The position numbers and the translations under genes are program-made. A model generated the notes under the pieces. The model was not told the DNA's origin. It made no database searches and saw only the letters and a program-made list of their open reading frames with translations. From Candidatus Nanopelagicus hibericus (GTDB lineage: Bacteria; Actinomycetota; Actinomycetes; Nanopelagicales; Nanopelagicaceae): a stretch of 64,000 bases of DNA. The first letter of the stretch is position 1. The number at the start of each line of letters is the position of its first letter. The stretch lies in the NCBI RefSeq assembly GCF_002288005.1, contig NZ_CP016771.1, forward strand, positions 248,001 through 312,000, written 5' to 3'. Positions 43,665-54,599 of this stretch are shown in pieces.

Positions 43665-43751
43665 ATGTTAGCGACAGGTGAAAGCTCATTACTTATCCCT
43701 TCATTACGCCTGTCAACTCTGCTTCTTCTTCGCCGCGGCGGGGCCAAGTAA
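43665..43751 (+). CDS. Leucine attenuator leader peptide (28 aa)
   Basis: A 28-aa frame from ATG 43665 to TAA 43749-43751 with nine leucines, including the run CTG CTT CTT CTT (LLLL) followed by RRGGAK, a form typical of actinobacterial leuA leaders. Downstream RNA can fold in competing ways: GGGGCC (43740-43745)/GGCTCC (43754-43759), CCTCGTCG (43759-43766)/CGACGAGG (43801-43808) which covers the leuA ribosome site GAGGAG, and TGGTC/GACCA (43774-43792). Leu-tRNA shortage should shift the balance. Confidence 0.75.
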   Translation: MLATGESSLLIPSLRLSTLLLLRRGGAK

Positions 43752-43799
43752 CCGGCTCCCTCGTCGCGGAGGTTGGTCGTACCGGTAGACCAGATTTAA

Positions 43800-45557
<1,758 letters not shown>

Positions 45558-45592
45558 CAAACTCTGTCTTACACCTCTAGTAACTTAGGGGG

Positions 45593-46333
45593 ATGCCGTT
45601 ATACCGCGACCAGGCGATTGTGCTTCGCACCCACAAACTAGGGGAAGCGGATCGAATTATCACCTTGTTTACCAAAGAACATGGCCGGATTAAAGCGGTT
45701 GCAAAAGGAGTGCGCAGAACTAAATCAAGATTTGGCGCACGATTAGAACCCGCAAGTTATGTTGATCTGCAGTTATATACCGGGCGAACCTTTGACACCG
45801 TCACACAGGTAGTCAGTATTGAAAATTACGGTGATATTTTATCTAGTGATTATCAAAGCTGGACGATTGCAAATGCTATCTTGGAAGCAGCTGAGCGCTT
45901 TACCCAAGCAGAGCATGAACCAGCGCTGCAGCAGTACTTATTAGTTGTTGGTTCATTAAAGGTGCTTGCTGATAAGAAATATGACCCTTCTTTAATATTA
46001 GATGCCTACCTTTTAAGATCCTTATCAGTTGCAGGATATGCACCATCCTTAACAATCTGCTCCAGATGTGATGCACCAGGGCCACATAAGTTTTTCTCAT
46101 TGCAAGGTGGTGGTTGTGTTTGTCTAGTTTGTAAGCCATCAGCAAGTGCTACTCCTGCGCAAGCCACTCTAGATCTAATGGCTCATTTATTGACTGGGGA
46201 TTGGGAGCAAGCGGTTAAGAGTGAGAGTAGAAATCGCAATGAAGCCTCTGGCTTGATCGCCGCTTATTTGCAGTGGCATTTAGAGCGGGGCTTACGATCC
46301 CTGCCATTAGTTGAGAGAATTAGTCGTGGTTAA
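45593..46333 (+). CDS. recO: DNA repair protein RecO
   Basis: Recombination mediator of the RecFOR pathway that loads RecA on SSB-coated DNA. The 246-aa protein has an N-terminal OB-fold (YRDQAIVLRTHKLGEADRIITLFTKEHG), the KGVRRTKSRFG basic stretch, and a zinc-binding four-Cys region (CSRCDAPGPHKFFSLQGGGCVCLVC, about 156-180). ATG at 45593 with AGGGGG upstream. Overlaps uppS, the usual actinobacterial order. Confidence 0.95.
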   Translation: MPLYRDQAIVLRTHKLGEADRIITLFTKEHGRIKAVAKGVRRTKSRFGARLEPASYVDLQLYTGRTFDTVTQVVSIENYGDILSSDYQSWTIANAILEAAERFTQAEHEPALQQYLLVVGSLKVLADKKYDPSLILDAYLLRSLSVAGYAPSLTICSRCDAPGPHKFFSLQGGGCVCLVCKPSASATPAQATLDLMAHLLTGDWEQAVKSESRNRNEASGLIAAYLQWHLERGLRSLPLVERISRG

Positions 46334-47117
46334 AAAGAAGAGCAAGGTAAGCCAGCGAAAAAAAGTTACACCGCCAACCCCGCATCGCAGCGGTGTTACC
46401 CCACCAAAGTTAGATCCAAAACAAATTCCTAATCATGTGGCGCTAGTAATGGATGGCAACGGTAGGTGGGCAAAACAAAAAGGATTACCAAGAACTGCTG
46501 GCCATGAGGCGGGTGAGGCTACGTTACTAGATATAGTCCATGGCGCTATTGAAATTGGTGTTAAAGAGTTAAGTGCTTACGCATTTTCAACTGAGAATTG
46601 GAAAAGATCACCGGATGAGGTTCGTTTTCTGATGGAGTTTAATCGTCAAGTCTTGCGAAAACGTCGTGATGAAATGAATGCGATGGGTGTAAAGATTCGT
46701 TGGGTAGGTAGAGAAAAGCGGTTATGGACCGGAGTATTAAAGGATTTGAAAGAGGCACAAGAGTTAACCAAAAACAATAAAGTATTAACTTTAAATATGT
46801 GTGTTAATTATGGTGGCAGAGCTGAGATGCTAGATGCAGCGGTTGCTATTGCAAAGGATGCTCTTCGCAAGAAAGTTAAGCCAGATTCATTATCTGAAAA
46901 ATCACTCAAAAAGTATCTTTATTCACCTCAAATGAGTGATGTGGATTTGTTTTTAAGATCATCGGGGGAGCAACGCACTAGTAATTTTTTAATGTGGCAA
47001 TCGGCCTATGCGGAGATGGTATTCCTAGATGTGCTCTGGCCAGATGCAGACCGGCGCACACTTTGGAAGGCGATTGAGATTTATGCTGAGCGTGAGAGAA
47101 GGTTTGGTAAGGCGTAA
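46326..47117 (+). CDS. uppS: Isoprenyl (undecaprenyl-type) diphosphate synthase
   Basis: Cis-prenyltransferase that makes the polyprenyl carrier for cell-wall precursors. The conserved start VALVMDGNGRWAKQKGLPRTAGHEAG and later ELSAYAFSTENWKRSPDEV, LFLRSSGEQRTSNFLMWQSAYAEMVFLDVLWPD define the family. I chose the GTG at 46326, with GAGAGAA 8 nt upstream, giving 263 aa with a basic N-terminal tail (VVKKKSKVSQRKKV); a TTG at 46311 is possible. Overlaps recO by 8 nt. Confidence 0.95.
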   Translation: MVKKKSKVSQRKKVTPPTPHRSGVTPPKLDPKQIPNHVALVMDGNGRWAKQKGLPRTAGHEAGEATLLDIVHGAIEIGVKELSAYAFSTENWKRSPDEVRFLMEFNRQVLRKRRDEMNAMGVKIRWVGREKRLWTGVLKDLKEAQELTKNNKVLTLNMCVNYGGRAEMLDAAVAIAKDALRKKVKPDSLSEKSLKKYLYSPQMSDVDLFLRSSGEQRTSNFLMWQSAYAEMVFLDVLWPDADRRTLWKAIEIYAERERRFGKA

Positions 47118-47852
47118 TTAAAGATTAGCTATCACTACCCACATTATTGCCACACCACTTAGTGTTGAAATCATAGTGATCTTGGATGGATGTCGAGAGT
47201 GAGCCTCTGGCAAGATATGTGCAGTAGCGAGGTAAATAACAATTCCAGAAAATATTGCTAGATAAATTGCAAGATTGCTATCACTTATTGTCAGAGAAGA
47301 ACCAACTGCAGCACCACCTATGCGGGCGACTGCATCAACTGCTAAGAGAAACTTTCCACGCTTTTTCCAACTTCCAGTTTTAATAAGTAAGGCAACAGTA
47401 TTTAAGCCGTCACTAAATGCATGAACAAGCATTGCAATGAAAACTGCAAAGCCAAGCTCATTACTTACTTTAAATGCTAAGGCAAGAGCCACACCATCTA
47501 AAAATATATGTCCAGCCATGGCAATTGCGCCCACTGTGCCAGCGATCTCAAATGTATGGGAGTGCTCATGACCATAATCAGACTCTGCTGGTTCATGAGA
47601 ACCAGCAAACTGTTCGATGAAGTGCAGTGCGAGAAATCCAGCAATCAATGCAACCGATACAGTTTTAACCCCAATTAAATCTTGAGAATTCATTTCAAAT
47701 ATTTCTGGAAGTAGATCAAAGCCCACCAATCCAAGTAAGAGTCCAGCTGACAGACCCAGGACCAAATGAAAGCGATCTTTGGCGCGAAGGGCTAGTAAAC
47801 CGCCAAAAAATGTTGCTATTACTGTGGTAGTTGCAAGTGCGATAACTAACAT
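47118..47852 (-). CDS. ZIP-family divalent metal transporter
   Basis: Membrane protein of 244 aa with about eight predicted helices. TM4 carries GHIFLDGVALALAF and TM5 carries LVHAFSDGLNT, the His/Asp-rich metal path of ZIP proteins; a His-rich cytosolic loop (HEPAESDYGHEHSHTFE) lies between. Probably imports zinc, iron or manganese. Convergent with uppS (adjacent stops) and divergent from glyS. Confidence 0.88.
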   Translation of the reverse strand: MLVIALATTTVIATFFGGLLALRAKDRFHLVLGLSAGLLLGLVGFDLLPEIFEMNSQDLIGVKTVSVALIAGFLALHFIEQFAGSHEPAESDYGHEHSHTFEIAGTVGAIAMAGHIFLDGVALALAFKVSNELGFAVFIAMLVHAFSDGLNTVALLIKTGSWKKRGKFLLAVDAVARIGGAAVGSSLTISDSNLAIYLAIFSGIVIYLATAHILPEAHSRHPSKITMISTLSGVAIMWVVIANL

Positions 47853-47919
47853 TTGCGTAATCTAGCGTAAGGTAGTGCAGTAAGAGCAAGCCGCCGACAG
47901 CCAGCCGGATGGAGATTAA

Positions 47920-49299
47920 ATGGCGCAAGATCGATTAGAAACAATTGTTTCACTCGCTAAGAGGCGTGGTTTTGTTTACCCCTCATCTGAAATTTATGGC
48001 GGACTTCGTGCCTCCTGGGATTACGGTCCTTTAGGAGTTGAGTTAAAAAATAATATTAAGCGCCAGTGGTGGAGATCCATGGTGCAGGGCCGCGATGATG
48101 TGGTCGGTTTAGATTCTTGTGTAATTTTAGCTCGCGAGGTTTGGCAAGCCTCCGGTCATGTTGAAACCTTCTCTGATCCATTAACTGAGTGCACAAGTTG
48201 TCATAAACGCTACCGTGCAGATCATTTAGAGGAGGCTTATGAAAATAAGCATAAGAAAAAAGCCGCCGCACTTACTGAAATAAATTGTCCAAACTGTGGC
48301 ACCAAGGGCAAGTTCACCTCCCCAAAACAATTTTCTGGACTCCTTAAAACTTATTTAGGACCAGTTGAGGATGAATCAGGCTTGGCGTATTTAAGGCCAG
48401 AGACTGCGCAAGGAATATTTATTAACTTTGATAATGTGGCATCAACCTCACGCAAAAAGCCACCATTTGGTATTGGCCAAATAGGTAAATCATTTAGAAA
48501 TGAAATTACTCCTGGAAACTTTATCTTTAGAACTCGCGAATTTGAGCAGATGGAGATGGAATTCTTTGTTGTTCCAGGAACAGATGAAGAGTGGCATCAA
48601 TACTGGATTGATACCAGATTAGCTTGGTATAAAGATTTAGGAATTAATCCAGACCGGCTTCGAGTCTTTGAACATCCCAAAGAAAAGCTCTCTCATTACT
48701 CAAAGCGGACTGCAGATATTGAGTATAAGTTTGAGTTCACTGGTACTGAGTGGGGTGAGTTAGAGGGAATTGCAAACCGAACTGATTTTGATTTGAAATC
48801 ACACTCCAGGGCATCTGGTGAGAATTTAACTTGGTTTGATCAAGAAAAAAATGAGCGATGGACGCCTTATGTAATTGAACCAGCAGCTGGAGTTGATCGC
48901 TGCGCGCTGACATTTATGTTAGATGCCTATACCGAAGATGAGGCGCCAAACTCAAAGGGTGAGATGGAAAAGCGGGCGTTAATGAAATTAGATTACCGAT
49001 TAGCACCAGTAAAGATTGGTGTGCTGCCATTATCTAGAAATGCAGATCTATCGCCGAAAGCAAAGGATTTAGCTGATTCTCTGCGTAAGCATTGGAATGT
49101 GGATTTTGATGATGCTGGTGCGATCGGCAGACGCTACCGTCGCCAAGATGAGATTGGTACACCGTTTTGTATCACCATTGATTTTGAAAGTTTAGAGGAT
49201 CAAGCAGTCACAATTCGAGAGCGTGACAGCATGGCCCAATCTCGTATTGCAATTGATCAAGTTCAAAATTATCTTGCCACAAAATTATTAGGTTGCTAA
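47920..49299 (+). CDS. glyS: Glycyl-tRNA synthetase (alpha2 type)
   Basis: Charges tRNA-Gly. The 459-aa class II enzyme starts [41 protein letters not shown] and has motif 2 [25 protein letters not shown] and motif 3 [14 protein letters not shown], plus the C-terminal anticodon-binding domain (from about 345). A zinc-type CTSCHKRY...CPNCG insert (about 87-128) is present. Homodimeric form common to Gram-positives. ATG at 47920. Confidence 0.96.
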   Translation: MAQDRLETIVSLAKRRGFVYPSSEIYGGLRASWDYGPLGVELKNNIKRQWWRSMVQGRDDVVGLDSCVILAREVWQASGHVETFSDPLTECTSCHKRYRADHLEEAYENKHKKKAAALTEINCPNCGTKGKFTSPKQFSGLLKTYLGPVEDESGLAYLRPETAQGIFINFDNVASTSRKKPPFGIGQIGKSFRNEITPGNFIFRTREFEQMEMEFFVVPGTDEEWHQYWIDTRLAWYKDLGINPDRLRVFEHPKEKLSHYSKRTADIEYKFEFTGTEWGELEGIANRTDFDLKSHSRASGENLTWFDQEKNERWTPYVIEPAAGVDRCALTFMLDAYTEDEAPNSKGEMEKRALMKLDYRLAPVKIGVLPLSRNADLSPKAKDLADSLRKHWNVDFDDAGAIGRRYRRQDEIGTPFCITIDFESLEDQAVTIRERDSMAQSRIAIDQVQNYLATKLLGC

Positions 49300-50466
49300 T
49301 TGCTCACCAAAGTTAAGCCACTTCATCTGCCAATTTCTAATGGCAGATTTGAAAATAATGAGGTAGTACTAGCCACCCCGGTTGTGCTTGCCCCAATGGC
49401 AGGCATAACTAATGCAGCATTTAGAAGATTATGTCGGGAGCAAGGGGCTGGTTTATTTGTTTCTGAGATGGTTACCGCACGTGCCTTAATTGAACGGCGG
49501 GAAGAAACCTTTAGATTAATTAAGCCAGGAGTTGGGGAAACACCTAGATCAATTCAACTCTACGCTGTTGATCCAGATGTAATCGGAAAAGCAGCAGATC
49601 TACTTGGTAGTGAGGATTTAGCAGATCACATTGATTTAAATTTTGGTTGTCCAGTTCCTAAAGTTACTCGCCGGGGTGGGGGAGCAGCCTTGCCATTTAA
49701 ACGTAAATTATTTTCGGCAATTGTTGAGTCAGCAGTCAAGGCTGCAAGTAGATATGGAATTCCAGTAACGGTAAAGATGCGAGTTGGTATTAACTCTGAT
49801 CATCAAACCTTTTTAGAGTCAGCAAAATCAGCAGCAGATCTAGGTGTTACTTGGGTGGCACTGCATGCTAGAACTGCGGCGCAGTTATATGAGGGCAGAT
49901 CTGATTGGAAAAAAATTACTGAGTTAGTTGAACATTTATCAGATACTGATGTGCCAGTGCTTGGAAATGGTGATATCTGGTCAGGTGCGGATGCAGTAAA
50001 TATGATGCAGCAAACTGGTTGCGCAGGTGTAGTAGTTGGTAGGGGATGTTTAGGTAGACCTTGGTTATTTGCTGATTTAGTTAGCTCAATAAATGGTGAA
50101 AATAAGCGGGTTAATCCAAATCTATTTGAGGTACGAAAAATAATGCTTCGCCATGGTCAATTATTAGTTGAGTACTTTGAAAATGAAGATAGAGCGATGC
50201 GAGATATTAGAAAGCATATGGCTTGGTATTTGAAAGGTTTCTCAGTGCCAAGAGAGATTAGATCATCCCTTGGCATGGTTTCATCACTAGTTGAAATGGA
50301 GCAATTGTTATCAGGATTGCAGGATCAGCCATACCCACAAGAGGTGGGTGATGGACCAAGGGGGCGTACTAGTCAAGGTCGTGAGGTGAAATTACCAGCA
50401 GGTTGGCTTGATGATCCAGATGAGTTAGCCACCATCACAATTGATGATGCAATAAGTGGTGGATAA
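49300..50466 (+). CDS. tRNA-dihydrouridine synthase (DusB-type)
   Basis: FMN enzyme that reduces uridines in the tRNA D-loop. The 388-aa TIM-barrel protein has VVLAPMAGITNAAFRRLCRE (about 26-45), the active-site Cys in DHIDLNFGCPVPKVTRRGGGAAL, HARTAAQLYEG and GNGDIWSGADAV. TTG start directly follows the glyS stop, so the two are co-transcribed. DusB assignment is by overall pattern; Dus subtype is not certain. Confidence 0.92.
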   Translation: MLTKVKPLHLPISNGRFENNEVVLATPVVLAPMAGITNAAFRRLCREQGAGLFVSEMVTARALIERREETFRLIKPGVGETPRSIQLYAVDPDVIGKAADLLGSEDLADHIDLNFGCPVPKVTRRGGGAALPFKRKLFSAIVESAVKAASRYGIPVTVKMRVGINSDHQTFLESAKSAADLGVTWVALHARTAAQLYEGRSDWKKITELVEHLSDTDVPVLGNGDIWSGADAVNMMQQTGCAGVVVGRGCLGRPWLFADLVSSINGENKRVNPNLFEVRKIMLRHGQLLVEYFENEDRAMRDIRKHMAWYLKGFSVPREIRSSLGMVSSLVEMEQLLSGLQDQPYPQEVGDGPRGRTSQGREVKLPAGWLDDPDELATITIDDAISGG

Positions 50467-50470
50467 GTAA

Positions 50471-51091
50471 TTGTTCTTATTTAAATTTATTAGAAGAGTT
50501 ATTTCATTTATTTTATTATTAATAATCGTAATTCCATTATATTTGGCTGGCAGTATTTGGTATGCAGCCAGGAACTCAGAGCCAGTTAAATCTGAGGTGA
50601 TTTTAGTAATGGGAGCTGCGCAATTTGATGGTCGGCCCAGTGAAGTATTGCAATCTAGGTTGGATGAGAGTTTAAAGATTTATAAAGCAGGGCTGGCACC
50701 AAGGATTTATACCGTCGGCTCAGGAGCACCTGGGGATCGAACCACTGAGGCGGCGGCTAGTAAAAACTGGCTAATTAAAAATGGAGTAAAGCGGATAAAT
50801 ATTTTATCGATTACAGAAGGTAGAGATACCTTAGGAAGTACTCAGGCATATGCTGATGTGATGAAAAAAGCAAAGCTTATTTCAGTGGTAATTGTTACTG
50901 ATCCTTATCATTGTTTTCGATCATTAAAAATGGCAAATGATCAAGGGTTATCGGCAAGTTGTGCAGCAGTTGAAACTGGGCCAGCTGCAGTTGCAAACTC
51001 TGGTTATAAGTATTTGGCAAGAGAAACTGGGGCATATCTTGCTTATATAACTCTCGGTAGGCTGGGTATAAAGTTAAGTGATCGCACTTAA
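50471..51091 (+). CDS. YdcF-like (DUF218) membrane-anchored protein
   Basis: A 206-aa protein with an N-terminal membrane anchor (about 2-28) and a DUF218 domain: VILVMGAAQFDGRPSEVLQSRLDESLKIYKAGLAPRIYTVGSGAPGD, followed by EGRDTLGSTQAYADVM and VIVTDPYHCFRSLKMA. Related proteins include ElyC/SanA, linked to cell-envelope integrity. Start TTG at 50471, 4 nt after dusB stop; part of the glyS-dusB transcript. Confidence 0.88.
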   Translation: MFLFKFIRRVISFILLLIIVIPLYLAGSIWYAARNSEPVKSEVILVMGAAQFDGRPSEVLQSRLDESLKIYKAGLAPRIYTVGSGAPGDRTTEAAASKNWLIKNGVKRINILSITEGRDTLGSTQAYADVMKKAKLISVVIVTDPYHCFRSLKMANDQGLSASCAAVETGPAAVANSGYKYLARETGAYLAYITLGRLGIKLSDRT

Positions 51092-51116
51092 TTTTGTTGG
51101 CAGATAGGATTACCAA

Positions 51117-52361
51117 ATGGTAATCAGACCAGCGAATGAACACCCCGGATACTCTGATTTTGACCGTGCAAGATTTTTAGATGAGCCAGCAAAACGTGGT
51201 GGTCGAACTGAGTTTGCAAGAGATCGCGCCAGAATTATTCACTCCTTCGCACTTCGAAGACTTGCTGCTAAAACTCAAGTAGCTGTTCCATGGGCAACTG
51301 ATTTTCCAAGAACACGACTTTCACATTCACTTGAGTGTGCACAGGTTGGCCGCGAACTTGGCGCCGCTTTAGGAGCGGATCCAGATTTAATGGAAGGGGC
51401 ATGTCTTGCCCATGACATTGGTCATCCACCATTTGGTCACAATGGCGAGGAGGCGTTGAATCAAATCGCTAACTCATGTGGCGGCTTTGAGGGCAATGCC
51501 CAAAGTATTAGATTATTAATAAGACTTGAAGCAAAAACAGTTTTGCCTGATGGGAAATCAATTGGATTAAATCTAACCAGGGCATCATTAGATGCAGCGA
51601 CAAAGTATCCCTGGAGCAGAGCGGTCAATGCTAAAAAATTTGGTATTTACGAAGATGATCTTGAGATCTTTAATTGGTATCGCAGCGGTGTTGATTCTGG
51701 CAAGACCTCTATGGAGGCGCAGATTATGGATTGGTCTGATGATATTGCCTACAGCGTTCATGATTTAGAGGATTCATTAGTTTCTGGTCAAGTTAAATTA
51801 GATCAATTAAGTAATGATTTGCCTAAGCTATATAAAGTTGCCCAGGAGATGTATTTAGCTGATATCACCGAAGTTGAGATGCAATCAGCATTAGATGCCT
51901 TGCAGAAACTATCTTGTTGGCCACGTTATTACGATGGCACACATCGCTCCTTAGCAAGATTAAAGGATTTGGCTAGTCAATTAATTGGCAGATTCGCACA
52001 GGCCGCAGAGATTGCAACCCAAGAAAAGTATGGGGATGGTGATCTAACAAGGTATGGCGCAAATTTAGTTGTGCCTAGGGCGCAGCGGGTTGAGGTGGCA
52101 TTGCTTAAATCAATGGCTGGCCATTATGTAATTAACGCTAGTGACTCCCAGATTAGATACGGTGAGCAGCAAAAACTACTAACTGAGTTGGTTGCAGCAA
52201 TCCTTGAAAGTGCACCCACAACCTTAGAAAGTTTTTTCCTGCAAGATTGGCAGCGGGCCCAAACTGATCAAGCTCGCCTGCGAGTAGTGATTGATCAGGT
52301 GGCATCGCTAACTGATCCTGGCGCAGTTGCACTGCATAATCGGCTTATTAACAGGGGATAA
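51117..52361 (+). CDS. dgt: dGTP triphosphohydrolase-like HD-domain protein
   Basis: Hydrolyses deoxynucleoside triphosphates, mainly dGTP in the family. The 414-aa protein has the HD motif HDIGHPPFGHNGEEALN with upstream H (SHSLECAQVGRELG) and downstream D (DWSDDIAYSVHDLEDSL), which bind the metals. Precedes dnaG by 35 nt, an order also known in mycobacteria and many actinobacteria. Confidence 0.92.
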   Translation: MVIRPANEHPGYSDFDRARFLDEPAKRGGRTEFARDRARIIHSFALRRLAAKTQVAVPWATDFPRTRLSHSLECAQVGRELGAALGADPDLMEGACLAHDIGHPPFGHNGEEALNQIANSCGGFEGNAQSIRLLIRLEAKTVLPDGKSIGLNLTRASLDAATKYPWSRAVNAKKFGIYEDDLEIFNWYRSGVDSGKTSMEAQIMDWSDDIAYSVHDLEDSLVSGQVKLDQLSNDLPKLYKVAQEMYLADITEVEMQSALDALQKLSCWPRYYDGTHRSLARLKDLASQLIGRFAQAAEIATQEKYGDGDLTRYGANLVVPRAQRVEVALLKSMAGHYVINASDSQIRYGEQQKLLTELVAAILESAPTTLESFFLQDWQRAQTDQARLRVVIDQVASLTDPGAVALHNRLINRG

Positions 52362-52396
52362 TTTAGGTTGTCTAATTTGAAACTAGGATAGGAAGC

Positions 52397-54205
52397 ATGG
52401 CGGGAAGAATTAAGGCAGAAGATGTCACATATGTGCGCGAGCACAGTGCACTTGATGATGTAGTTAGTGATTATGTGCAACTAAAAAATGCTGGCGGTGG
52501 ACAGAAAAAAGGTCTTTGTCCATTTCATGATGAAAAATCTCCCTCCTTTCATGTAACGCCAAGTAAAGGTTTTTTTCACTGCTTTGGTTGCCAGGCAGGT
52601 GGTGATGTAATTGCATTTATTATGAAATTAGAGCATTTAACCTTCACAGAAACAGTGGAGCGATTAGCTGAACGAATTGGCTACACCCTGAAGTATGAAA
52701 GCTCTGGTGTTAGCACCGGCCCATCAATTAATCGCTCACGGTTGGTTGCTGCAAATACAGCTGCCTCCATTTTTTATCAAGAGCAATTGCAACTACCAGC
52801 TGCCCAACATGGTCGAGATTTCTTAACTAAACGAGGCTTTGATCGTGATGCGGCAAAGAACTTTAATGTCGGCTACGCCCCAGATGAGTGGGATGGTTTA
52901 TACAAAAACCTCAAAGGCAAAGGTTTTACCGATGAAGAGTTGAATTTGGCAGGGTTAGTCAAAGAGGCAAGTAAGGGCATGATTGATCGATATCGCAATC
53001 GATTAATCTGGCCAGTAAAAGACATCTCTGGTGATGTTGTTGGCTTTGGAGCCAGAAAATTAGCAAGTGATGAGGTTGATACTGGTCCAAAGTATTTAAA
53101 TTCACCTGAAACTCCTGTTTATAAAAAGAATCAGATTTTATACGGCTTAGATATGGCTAAAAAAGAGATTGCAAAAAATCGCCAAGTTGTAATTGTTGAG
53201 GGTTATACCGATGTAATGGCGGCTCATCTATCAGGTGTTACTACCGCAGTTGCCACTTGTGGTACCGCTTTTGGTGATGAACATATAAGAATTATTAGAA
53301 GATTACTGATGGATGCTGATGCATTTCGGGGTGAGGTTATCTTCACCTTTGATGGGGATGCAGCTGGTCAAAAGGCGGCACTTCGTGCATTTGAAGATGA
53401 TCAAAAATTTGTGGCACAAACTTTTGTGGCGGTTGAACCAAATGGCATGGATCCATGTGAGTTGCGCCAAGCTCATGGTGATGATGCAGTGCGCAATTTA
53501 GTTGCTAGAAGAGTTCCGTTATTTGAGTTTGCAATCAAATCTGTAATTGCTAATTATGATATTACTGCTGCTGAAGGAAGAGTAAATGCACTAAACCAAG
53601 TAGCGCCATTAATCGGCAAGATTAGGGATGCATCCTTAAGGCCAGAGTATGTGAGATTACTTGCTGGTTGGTTGGGTATGGAGGTTGATATTGTTTCAAC
53701 AGCTGTGAAGAAAAGTGGTAAATCTGAGCAACCTCAAAGTGATAAGCGAATTAATCTGACTGATCCAATTTTGATATTAGAGCGTGAGGTTTTAAAGGTT
53801 AAGCTGCAAATACCTGAGCTAGCTCATAGTTGGGTGGATTTAGAGCCTACTGCTTTCTCATTTCCGCTTTACAACGACCTACGTAAATTAATTGATGCGC
53901 AAGCAGAGTTTAATGTTCAACAATTACTAGAGGTTTGCGATCGAGATGAGTTGAAGTCTTTGATTACCGAGTTAATTGTGGAGCCAATTCGAACAGATGG
54001 TGAGGTTTCAGATCGTTACATCATCAGTATTTTTGCAAGATTACGTGAGGTGGCATTAAGTCGCTCAATAGCAGAGATTAAATCCACCCTGCAGCGATTA
54101 AATCCAGTTGAAAATGATGCGCAGTACCAAGAGATTTTTGGGCAGCTAGTTGGTATGGAGGCAGCACGACGGGTGCAAAAAGAGTTGGCATTAGGAGAGA
54201 GTTAA
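52397..54205 (+). CDS. dnaG: DNA primase
   Basis: Makes RNA primers for replication. The 602-aa protein has the CHC2 zinc finger C41, H44, C62, C65 (CPFHDEKSPSF...FHCFGCQ), the RNA polymerase core GYAPDEWDGLY, and a Toprim domain with VVIVEGYTDVMAAHLSG and FTFDGDAAGQKAA. The C-terminal helicase-binding domain (from about 440) is divergent, as expected. ATG at 52397 with AGGA upstream. Confidence 0.96.
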   Translation: MAGRIKAEDVTYVREHSALDDVVSDYVQLKNAGGGQKKGLCPFHDEKSPSFHVTPSKGFFHCFGCQAGGDVIAFIMKLEHLTFTETVERLAERIGYTLKYESSGVSTGPSINRSRLVAANTAASIFYQEQLQLPAAQHGRDFLTKRGFDRDAAKNFNVGYAPDEWDGLYKNLKGKGFTDEELNLAGLVKEASKGMIDRYRNRLIWPVKDISGDVVGFGARKLASDEVDTGPKYLNSPETPVYKKNQILYGLDMAKKEIAKNRQVVIVEGYTDVMAAHLSGVTTAVATCGTAFGDEHIRIIRRLLMDADAFRGEVIFTFDGDAAGQKAALRAFEDDQKFVAQTFVAVEPNGMDPCELRQAHGDDAVRNLVARRVPLFEFAIKSVIANYDITAAEGRVNALNQVAPLIGKIRDASLRPEYVRLLAGWLGMEVDIVSTAVKKSGKSEQPQSDKRINLTDPILILEREVLKVKLQIPELAHSWVDLEPTAFSFPLYNDLRKLIDAQAEFNVQQLLEVCDRDELKSLITELIVEPIRTDGEVSDRYIISIFARLREVALSRSIAEIKSTLQRLNPVENDAQYQEIFGQLVGMEAARRVQKELALGES

Positions 54206-54285
54206 ACCTAATATATGGCTAGGTTTGAGAGAGTTTAGATATTCGCTACTATTTGCCTCACTAATCTGTAATTAGATTGGTGTAA

Positions 54286-54358
54286 TCCCTGATAGCTCAA
54301 TTGGCAGAGCAGCCGGCTGTTAACCGGCAGGTTCTTGGTTCGAGTCCAAGTCAGGGAG
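54286..54358 (+). tRNA. tRNA-Asn (anticodon GUU)
   Basis: Acceptor TCCCTGA (54286-54292) pairs with TCAGGGA (54351-54357), discriminator G (54358). D-arm TAGCTCAATTGGCAGAGCA, anticodon stem GCCGG/CCGGC around loop CTGTTAA (anticodon GTT at 54319-54321), T-arm CTTGGTTCGAGTCCAAG. CCA not encoded. The next start codon is 2 nt downstream. Confidence 0.97.
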
Positions 54359-54359
54359 C

Positions 54360-54599
54360 ATGGGGTTATATCGATTGCAAGTTGCACTACCAGATCGCCC
54401 GGGTTCATTAGGTGCGGTCGCATCCGCTATTGGCTTCGCTGGCGGAGATATTCGTGGCTTAGTTGTGCTGCGAAGTGAGGATGGTCGAGGCATTGATGAC
54501 ATCACAATTGCAGTGCCAGGCAGTGACCCAACTGATCTAGTAAATGTCTTAACCGCTATTGGTGGGGTTGAGGTTCTATCAGTAACCCCAGTTAATTAA
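54360..54599 (+). CDS. Small ACT-domain protein
   Basis: A 79-aa protein that is a single ACT domain: YRLQVALPDRPGSLGAVASAIGFAGGDIRGLVVL..., a regulatory fold that binds amino acids in metabolic enzymes. No catalytic partner is fused. The ATG at 54360 lies 2 nt past the tRNA-Asn end, so RNase processing of a common transcript would leave an almost leaderless mRNA. Shares a TTAA double stop with galT. Confidence 0.78.
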   Translation: MGLYRLQVALPDRPGSLGAVASAIGFAGGDIRGLVVLRSEDGRGIDDITIAVPGSDPTDLVNVLTAIGGVEVLSVTPVN

